Shown one piece after another: positions 58,987 through 64,000 of a DNA stretch of 64,000 nucleotides. Position 1 is the stretch's first letter. The number at the start of each line of letters is the position of its first letter. Origin of the DNA: Rhodospirillales bacterium. GTDB lineage: Bacteria > Pseudomonadota > Alphaproteobacteria > Micavibrionales > Micavibrionaceae. The position numbers were made by a program, and so were the translations under genes. Location of the stretch: the NCBI GenBank assembly GCA_020638365.1, contig JACKIQ010000003.1, forward strand, positions 124,001 to 188,000, read 5' to 3'. Below the pieces are notes generated by a model. The model was not told the DNA's origin, searched no databases, and saw nothing but the letters and a program-made list of their open reading frames with translations.

Positions 58987-60102
58987 ATGAAGTTTGTCAT
59001 TGACCGCGCCGCGCTGCTGAGATCGCTTAACCACGTGCAGAGCGCCGTTGAGCGCAGAAACACGATTCCTATCCTCTCTAATGTCCTGATGAAAGCCGAG
59101 GACGGGACGTTAAGGCTTTCGACCACAGATATGGATATGGAGATCAACGAAGCCGTTTCAGCGGAAGTTCCTAAAAAGGGAGCGACGACAGCTCCGGCGC
59201 AAACGCTTTACGATATCGTGCGTAAACTTCCCGACGGATCGCAGGTGGAGGTGATCCTGAACAAGGAAGGAACGCAGATGACCGTGCAGGCCGGGCGTTC
59301 CGACTTTAAACTGAGCTGTCTTCCGGTTTCAGATTTTCCTGAAATATCTGTCGGGGATCTTCCGGTTTCCTTTTCGATTCCGGCGGCCGAATTGCGTTCC
59401 TTGATCGACCGCACGCGGTTTGCCATGTCCACGGAAGAAACCCGGTATTACCTGAACGGTATTTACCTGCATGAAGCGGAAAACAGCGGTATTCCCGTTC
59501 TTAGGGCGGTGGCTACGGACGGGCATCGTCTGGCGCGTTTCGAGATGCCCTTGCCTGAAGGGGCGGCGGGCATGCCCGGGGTCATTCTTCCCCGAAAAAC
59601 GGTCGGCGAGCTACGCAAGCTGATTGACGAAGCGGCTGACATGATCAAAATTTCTCTCTCCGAGAACAAGATCCGTTTCTCTTTCGACCATATCGTTCTG
59701 ACTTCCAAGCTGATTGACGGGACGTTCCCCGATTACCAACGAGTCATACCACAAGGCAACGACAAGGTTGTGGAAGTCGATCCCAAGGTGTTTACAGGCG
59801 CTATTGATCGCGTTTCGACTATTTCTGACGGAAAATCCCGTGCGCTGAAAATCTCATTGCGCGGAAAGCATATGACCCTTTCGGCCAGTTCCGCTGAATC
59901 TGGAAGTGCGACGGAAGAGATGGAGGTCAATGGCGATACGGATCTGGAGATCGGGTTTAACGCGAAGTACCTGCTGGATATTACGTCCCAAATCGACGGG
60001 GACGGGTGTCGGATGACCATGGCGGATTCAGCCAGCCCAACGATTATTCAGGATAACAGCGATCCGAGTTCCCTTTATGTCATAATGCCGCTCAGGGTTT
60101 GA
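58987..60102 (+). CDS. dnaN: DNA polymerase III sliding clamp (beta)
   Basis: The beta clamp encircles DNA and tethers polymerase III. The 371-residue protein has three clamp repeats. MKFVIDRAALLRSLNHVQSAVERRNTIPIL opens the first, then TRFAMSTEETRYYLNGIYLH, ATDGHRLARFEMPLPEG, DGTFPDYQRVIP, and the end SLYVIMPLRV that forms part of the peptide-binding pocket. Spacing to recF is 0.8 kb because a minus-strand gene lies between. A terminator overlaps its stop. Confidence 0.98.
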   Translation: MKFVIDRAALLRSLNHVQSAVERRNTIPILSNVLMKAEDGTLRLSTTDMDMEINEAVSAEVPKKGATTAPAQTLYDIVRKLPDGSQVEVILNKEGTQMTVQAGRSDFKLSCLPVSDFPEISVGDLPVSFSIPAAELRSLIDRTRFAMSTEETRYYLNGIYLHEAENSGIPVLRAVATDGHRLARFEMPLPEGAAGMPGVILPRKTVGELRKLIDEAADMIKISLSENKIRFSFDHIVLTSKLIDGTFPDYQRVIPQGNDKVVEVDPKVFTGAIDRVSTISDGKSRALKISLRGKHMTLSASSAESGSATEEMEVNGDTDLEIGFNAKYLLDITSQIDGDGCRMTMADSASPTIIQDNSDPSSLYVIMPLRV

Positions 60103-60119
60103 TACCTGCGCGGCATTTT
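60084..60119 (+). terminator. Terminator overlapping the dnaN 3' end
   Basis: AATGCCGC (60084-60091, inside dnaN) pairs with GCGGCATT (60110-60117), with AGG/CCT inside the loop and a short T run after. The stop codon lies in the loop. Confidence 0.72.
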
Positions 60120-60143
60120 ACATCATTTTTTCCTGAAAAGATT

Positions 60144-60764
60144 TTACTGGCCGCCCGGTTCCGGTGTTTCCGGTTTTACCAGTTCAATAACGGGTTCCGC
60201 TCTTCCGGGTTGGAATGTAATGGTGGCGACCTTTTTGCCTTCATCAAAACATGTCGCAACATAGGAGAGGGATTCTCTTGTCCCACTGCGCTGTCCCGGG
60301 GCGCCGCGCTGCTGTCTGGAACCATCCAGATTGGAACTTGTTACGAAGGCATTGGAAATGTTGAAGCAATCTTCCAAGTGAATTATACGCATCGGGCGGT
60401 TGTCAGTGGTCTCGGTCGGGGTAGCCTGAGTTTCAGTTCTGGTTTGTGCGCCTGTGCTATCCCCTGTACGTCCGCCTGTTCTTCCCCCTGTTCGTCCTGC
60501 CGTTCTTCCTCCTGCCGTAGCGCCTTGGTCGCTTATCGGCTGGCGTCTTCCGGTCATTCTTGTCGCGGTGTTTTCCGTCACGACAAGACCGTCAGGCGAA
60601 GACGCTTTGTTAAAGACCACCGTTCCATCGTTCATGGTGATAGAAATACTGTCGGCCTCAATCGCTTTGAGGTCTATTTCCTGCCGATCCTGTGCTAGTG
60701 CGCCGGATGAAATCAGGACACTGATCCCGGCCGCTGTTATGAATTCCTTAAGTTTGTTGCCCAT
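60144..60764 (-). CDS. Unassigned exported protein with GRTGG repeats
   Basis: From the ATG at 60764 (GGGGAG before it) the 206-residue product has a signal peptide ending GALAQ. A small N-terminal domain (EIDLKAIEADSISITMNDGTVVFNK), a Gly/Arg/Thr repeat stretch (TAGGRTAGRTGGRTGGRTGD) and a C-terminal domain with two cysteines (EDCFNISNAFV, VATCFDEGKK) follow. No family is recognised. Its position between dnaN and recF on the other strand breaks the usual order. Confidence 0.62.
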   Translation of the reverse strand: MGNKLKEFITAAGISVLISSGALAQDRQEIDLKAIEADSISITMNDGTVVFNKASSPDGLVVTENTATRMTGRRQPISDQGATAGGRTAGRTGGRTGGRTGDSTGAQTRTETQATPTETTDNRPMRIIHLEDCFNISNAFVTSSNLDGSRQQRGAPGQRSGTRESLSYVATCFDEGKKVATITFQPGRAEPVIELVKPETPEPGGQ

Positions 60765-60893
60765 GACACTCCCCTTATGATCCTTTCGTGTATTAAGATA
60801 TATGGAAATAGTATAAAGAATCGTTTGCGTCAAATATATCCTAAATCCATATAATTCCTCCCTTTTAGCATATTTCTTGATTAAAAAGAAACC

Positions 60894-62015
60894 ATGGCGT
60901 GGATTCGGACCCTAAAACTGCACTCTTTCAGGTCGTACGAGGCGGCGGAAATCGCTGATCTAGGGCCGGGATTGCTGGTCTTTTCCGGGCCGAACGGGGC
61001 CGGAAAGACTAATATTCTGGAGGCTGTATCCTTGTTTTCGCCCGGACGGGGATTGCGCGGAGCGCGGCTGGCTGATCTCCAGCGTCAGGGAGATGCGCGG
61101 CCGTGGGCTGTTTCCGGGGAAGTTCAGACCCGTCATGAGGCGGTCAAGCTGGGGACAGGCATGGACCCGCAAAAGGGGGTGGACAAGCGTGCTGTTCGGC
61201 TGAACGGAAAAAGCGCCAAGGGGCAGAGCGTTTTAGCGGACTATGTGTCCTGTGTTTGGCTGACGCCGCAAATGGACGGGCTTTTTCTTGAATCTTCCCG
61301 GGAGCGGCGGCGTTTTCTGGATCGGTTGGTGTTCGGGTTCGATCCCGGTCATTCGGGGCGGGTGACTCGTTACGAGAACGCGCTTTCGCAGCGTTCGAAG
61401 CTGTTGCGGGAGGGGCGGATTGATCCGGCATGGCTTTCCGGGCTTGAGCAGCAGATGGCGGAAACGGGTACGGCGATTGCGGCGGCGCGGCTGGATTTTG
61501 CACACAGGTTGCAAGCGGCCTGCAATGCGGCGGACCATACGCATTTTCCCTTAGCAAAATTGGGCGTGACCGGATCGGTCGAGCGGCATCTTGCTGCGGG
61601 GAAAGCTCTGGAGGTTGAAGACTGGTTTCGGGAGAGTCTTGTCAGTAGCCGGGAGCGCGATGCGCTGGTCGGCGGGGCTGAGGTGGGGCCTCATAAGAGC
61701 GATCTGGAGGTTTTCTACGCGGCCAAGGGGATGCCAGCCGGACAGTGTTCGACGGGGGAGCAGAAGGCGCTTTTGACCGGGTTAATCCTTGCGCATGCGC
61801 AACTCATTACCGCCGAGCGCGGGGAGCCGCCGATCCTGCTGCTGGATGAGGTGGCGGCGCATTTGGATGAAGGGCGGCGGGCGGCGCTTTATGAAATTCT
61901 GGAAAAGCTGCACGCGCAGGTCTGGCTGACGGGGACGGATACGGGGTTGTTTGCGGCGGTTAAAGATCAGGCCCTGTTTTTTAGCGTGAACGGGTCGGTT
62001 ATCGAGAGAGGATAG
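60894..62015 (+). CDS. recF: DNA replication and repair protein RecF
   Basis: RecF is an SMC-like ATPase that helps load RecA at gaps. The 373-residue protein has LKLHSFRSYEAAEIADLGPGLLVFSGPNGAGKTN (Walker A GPNGAGKT near residue 33) and FSPGRGLRGARLADL. The signature region STGEQKALLTGLILAHAQL and Walker B PILLLDEVAAHLDEGRR follow. Start ATG 60894 fits the family N-terminus. A DUF849 gene follows after two bases. Confidence 0.97.
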   Translation: MAWIRTLKLHSFRSYEAAEIADLGPGLLVFSGPNGAGKTNILEAVSLFSPGRGLRGARLADLQRQGDARPWAVSGEVQTRHEAVKLGTGMDPQKGVDKRAVRLNGKSAKGQSVLADYVSCVWLTPQMDGLFLESSRERRRFLDRLVFGFDPGHSGRVTRYENALSQRSKLLREGRIDPAWLSGLEQQMAETGTAIAAARLDFAHRLQAACNAADHTHFPLAKLGVTGSVERHLAAGKALEVEDWFRESLVSSRERDALVGGAEVGPHKSDLEVFYAAKGMPAGQCSTGEQKALLTGLILAHAQLITAERGEPPILLLDEVAAHLDEGRRAALYEILEKLHAQVWLTGTDTGLFAAVKDQALFFSVNGSVIERG

Positions 62016-62017
62016 TT

Positions 62018-62839
62018 ATGGCTAAACCGTGCATTATCACCGTGGCGTTGTGCGGGTCGGTTCCGCGGAAGGAACATAATCCGGCTGTGCCGATCAGCGC
62101 GGCGGAGCAGATCGAATCCGCGCATGAGGCGTTTGAGGCGGGGGCGAGCCTCGCGCATATTCATGCCCGCAATCCCGATCAGAGCCCATCATCGGACCCG
62201 GCGTTTTTCGCGCAAGTGCAGGACGGGCTGAAGAAACATTGTCCGGGCATGATTATCCAGTTCTCGACAGGCGGGCGGGGCCGCGCGATGGAAGAGCGCG
62301 GGGCGATGCTTTATCTCAAGCCGGACATGGCCTCGCTGGCGACCGGCTCGGTCAACTTCCCGAGCATTGTGTATGCGAACCCTTCGGAGTTGATCGACCA
62401 TCTGGCCGACGAGATGATCAAATATGAAGTGAAGCCGGAGATTGAGATTTTCGATTTTCATATGCTTTATAATGCCGGAAATCTGGTGGCGCGCGGATTG
62501 CTCAAGCCGCCTGTGCATGTGCAGTTCGTGTTTGGGGTTAAGAATGCGTTGCCCGCCAAGCGGAGGCTGCTGGAATTTTATCTGGAGGAGTTGCCGCGTG
62601 TTCTGCCCGGTGCGACGTGGACGGCGGCGGGGATCGGCAAGATGCAGCTCGAAGTGAATCGCTGGTGTCTTGAGTTGGGTGGGCATTGCCGCACGGGGCT
62701 GGAGGATAATATCCGTATGGATGCGGCTACGCTGGCGCCTTCGAACGCCGCACTGGTCAAGCGTCTGGCAGAGCTTTGCGGGGACTATGGGCGGCGGCCC
62801 GCGAGCGCGGAAGAGGCGAGAGGGATTTTGGGATTTTAA
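62018..62839 (+). CDS. BKACE (DUF849) beta-keto acid cleavage enzyme
   Basis: BKACE enzymes are Zn-dependent TIM-barrel proteins that cleave beta-keto acids with acetyl-CoA, as in the carnitine and lysine (3-keto-5-aminohexanoate) pathways. The 273-residue protein has CIITVALCGSVPRKEHNP, GASLAHIHARNP with the zinc-binding histidines, IIQFSTGGRG, PEIEIFDFHML and GGHCRTGLEDNI. The substrate cannot be told. It starts two bases after recF with GAGAGGAT before it. A fragment like its own 3' end recurs at 63234-63272. Confidence 0.92.
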   Translation: MAKPCIITVALCGSVPRKEHNPAVPISAAEQIESAHEAFEAGASLAHIHARNPDQSPSSDPAFFAQVQDGLKKHCPGMIIQFSTGGRGRAMEERGAMLYLKPDMASLATGSVNFPSIVYANPSELIDHLADEMIKYEVKPEIEIFDFHMLYNAGNLVARGLLKPPVHVQFVFGVKNALPAKRRLLEFYLEELPRVLPGATWTAAGIGKMQLEVNRWCLELGGHCRTGLEDNIRMDAATLAPSNAALVKRLAELCGDYGRRPASAEEARGILGF

Positions 62840-62859
62840 TTTTTTTAAAGGATATATCT

Positions 62860-63225
62860 ATGAGAAGTCTATTCGCGCTTGCTTTTCTTGGAGTTTTTAT
62901 AATGTCAAATACGGTTTATGCTGAAGAAGCGCTCAACTGTAATATTGGTCCCGCACACAAAAGTATAGGTGAAACAGACTGGCTCGTTTATAGCTGTGGA
63001 AACGAGACGACTCTGGTGTTTGTTTCTGATAAAGGAAGCGCAGCTTTTCCTTTTGTTTTCACGATGATGGTTCAGGAAGACCTTCTTCTCACTACAGGTC
63101 AGGGAAACGGGAGCAAGGAGGCGACTGCTAAAACCTATGAAGTTCTGAAAAAATATACACTTCAGGAACTCGCCTCTTTGATCGAAGAAACAAAAAAAGT
63201 CAGGGAAACGGATCAAAGTCCCTAG
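62860..63225 (+). CDS. Unassigned small exported protein
   Basis: From ATG 62860 (AAAGGA seven bases before) the 121-residue product has a signal peptide ending TVYAE and a mature domain with two cysteines (LNCNIG, YSCGNETT). VFTMMVQEDLL and a helical end with TLQELASLIEETKKV follow. No family is recognised. The gene is AT-rich against the GC-rich DUF849 gene and lies between that gene's end and a copy of the same end, consistent with insertion. Confidence 0.65.
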   Translation: MRSLFALAFLGVFIMSNTVYAEEALNCNIGPAHKSIGETDWLVYSCGNETTLVFVSDKGSAAFPFVFTMMVQEDLLLTTGQGNGSKEATAKTYEVLKKYTLQELASLIEETKKVRETDQSP

Positions 63226-63233
63226 TTAATCAG

Positions 63234-63272
63234 ACAACTGCGCAGGAGGCACGGGAGATTTTGGGGTTGTAG
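63234..63272 (+). repeat. Degenerate copy of the DUF849 3' end
   Basis: The in-frame sequence at 63240-63272 reads AQEAREILGL then stop, against AEEARGILGF then stop at the end of the DUF849 gene. About 26 of 35 bases agree by eye. It looks like the remnant of a second or original 3' end. Confidence 0.6.
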
Positions 63273-63278
63273 TAAAAA

Positions 63279-63707
63279 CTATTTTTTTTGGACATACCCC
63301 GGAATCTTTGAGATGCCTCCGGGTACATGAGTAGTCTGTCCAATTTGTAAATAAGGGCTATTTACAAAGTCTTTTTCAGTTTCAAAAACAACGTAACCAG
63401 CGGAATCAAAAAGGGCACCGGGAAATTTTTCTAAGTTATTGTACCAATCACCAGTTTTTCTATATAGGGAATGTATTGCCCCAACACCCCACTCTTTATT
63501 TAACTTTTTTCCGCTCAAACTTCTTTTTTTAATAGGCTTAGAATTAGATGTCAGTCTAGAGTTTTCCTTCTTTACTTCTTCTTTGTCTAATGATTTTGCA
63601 TTGAGTTTTGCTATCCGCCTTAAAACAGAATTAGGAGAATCTTCAAATGCTCGTGCTTGGCTTTGCAGCCACTTATAAACATCTTCATCAATGCGGATCG
63701 TAGGCAT
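63279..63707 (-). CDS. Ribbon-helix-helix (SeqA-N-like) protein with second domain
   Basis: From the ATG at 63707 the 142-residue product starts MPTIRIDEDVYKWLQSQA, then DSPNSVLRRIAKL. This resembles the N-terminal ribbon-helix-helix dimerisation domain of SeqA. A lysine-rich linker (KPIKKRSLSGKKLNK) leads to a compact domain (EWGVGAIHSLYRKTGDWYNNLEKFPGALFDSAGYVVFETEKDF, SPYLQIGQTTHVPGGISKIPGYV), which I associate loosely with proteins near restriction systems. The frame opens 36 residues upstream without a ribosome site. AT-rich, unlike recF and gyrB, it looks acquired. Confidence 0.65.
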   Translation of the reverse strand: MPTIRIDEDVYKWLQSQARAFEDSPNSVLRRIAKLNAKSLDKEEVKKENSRLTSNSKPIKKRSLSGKKLNKEWGVGAIHSLYRKTGDWYNNLEKFPGALFDSAGYVVFETEKDFVNSPYLQIGQTTHVPGGISKIPGYVQKK

Positions 63708-63854
63708 AGAAAACCTCATACAATAAAAAGATAAAACAAAAAATGATATTAGTATAAATAGCTTATTCATTTTAAGGATAAAAACAAAATTGCACGTGCA
63801 ACAAAAATAGCACACTCTGCGTTATTATGAAACAAAAATATCGCTTAAATTCTA

Positions 63855-64000
63855 TTATGCATCAATCCGTGACTTCAGCGCATTGTCCTGAATGAATTCG
63901 CGCCGCGGCTCCACCACGTCGCCCATGAGGGTCGAGAAAATCTCGTCCGCCTTGATGGCATCGTTGACCGTCACCTGCAACAGCGTGCGGGCGTTGGGGT
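63855..64000 (-). CDS. gyrB: DNA gyrase subunit B, C-terminal fragment
   Basis: The minus-strand frame from the window edge to the stop at 63857-63855 reads PNARTLLQVTVNDAIKADEI, then FSTLMGDVVEPRREFIQDNAL and a short tail. This is the invariant GyrB C-terminus, with the EPRREFI motif. The start lies beyond the window. GyrB provides the ATPase and TOPRIM half of gyrase. Its orientation is opposite to dnaN-recF, unlike the common dnaA-dnaN-recF-gyrB order. Confidence 0.97.
   Translation of the reverse strand, partial: PNARTLLQVTVNDAIKADEIFSTLMGDVVEPRREFIQDNALKSRIDA

Noticed and set aside
1..64000. CRISPR arrays, tRNA or rRNA genes, insertion sequences and prophage
   Set aside because: I saw no regularly spaced direct repeats, cloverleaf ends, transposase motifs or phage structural genes. 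RTX nonapeptide repeats are coding, not CRISPR.

Overview
The window is a gene-dense bacterial chromosome segment with no rRNA, tRNA, IS element or CRISPR array that I could see. Several features point to an alphaproteobacterium: a ccoNOQP-ccoGHIS (fix) cluster, an alphaproteobacterial-type heme A synthase, perfect or near-perfect CIRCE elements, a fused LplT-PlsC-Aas protein, and rpsT-dnaA followed by dnaN-recF. The many long unassigned soluble proteins and the RimB/RimK genes would fit a Micavibrio-like lineage, but that placement is my inference and was not tested.

Layout. 1-6.9 kb is the cbb3 oxidase operon (ccoN tail, ccoO, ccoQ, ccoP, ccoG, fixH, fixI, ccoS). A perfect FNR/FixK box lies at its 3' edge in front of an OmpW-type porin gene. 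7-12.7 kb holds accessory genes: a Sel1-like membrane protein, an LRAT-fold protein, a rimB-rimK pair, and a pure RTX beta-roll protein divergent from a PadR/HAAS regulatory pair, with a large inverted repeat between them. 12.8-14.1 kb has two hsp20 genes with a CIRCE element, followed by two tandem alpha/beta hydrolases. 16-29 kb contains a HExxH protein, a carboxyltransferase without a biotin domain, a Fur-type-controlled cupredoxin/FTR1 iron pair, a second RimK-like ligase, a DUF1800/DUF1501 pair and a very divergent PEP-carboxylase-like protein. About 0.9 kb of T-rich non-coding DNA follows. 29.8-36.3 kb has the phospholipid-remodelling fusion, an internally deleted ChrA gene and a MerP/MerT-like metal locus. 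36.5-45.2 kb has ctaA, a ferredoxin, groESL, and TfoX-, DUF2156- and XRE-type genes. 45.2-50.3 kb has mutM, rpsT and dnaA plus two candidate non-coding RNAs. 51.6-58.9 kb is a biotin region (bioB ... bioF-bioD-x-bioA-diiron protein). It is split by a TetR gene and three paralogous small lipoprotein genes, each preceded by a copy of the same palindrome. 59-64 kb is the replication block dnaN, recF and gyrB (partial, opposite strand), with a DUF849 (BKACE) gene and a ribbon-helix-helix protein between recF and gyrB.

The strongest candidate for an undescribed system is the TetR/lipoprotein cassette at 53.2-54.2 kb. The three lipoproteins share a lipobox, spaced cysteines, a VSxxxYK motif and a terminal P-[SL]-KTWG motif. 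Four near-identical operators link them to the divergent TetR gene. Other leads are the four-helix diiron protein overlapping bioA, the PEP-carboxylase-like and biotin-less carboxyltransferase proteins, and the structured leader or ncRNA in front of dnaA. Start sites were chosen by eye from Shine-Dalgarno spacing and family N-termini. All family calls are by recognition, without a database search.
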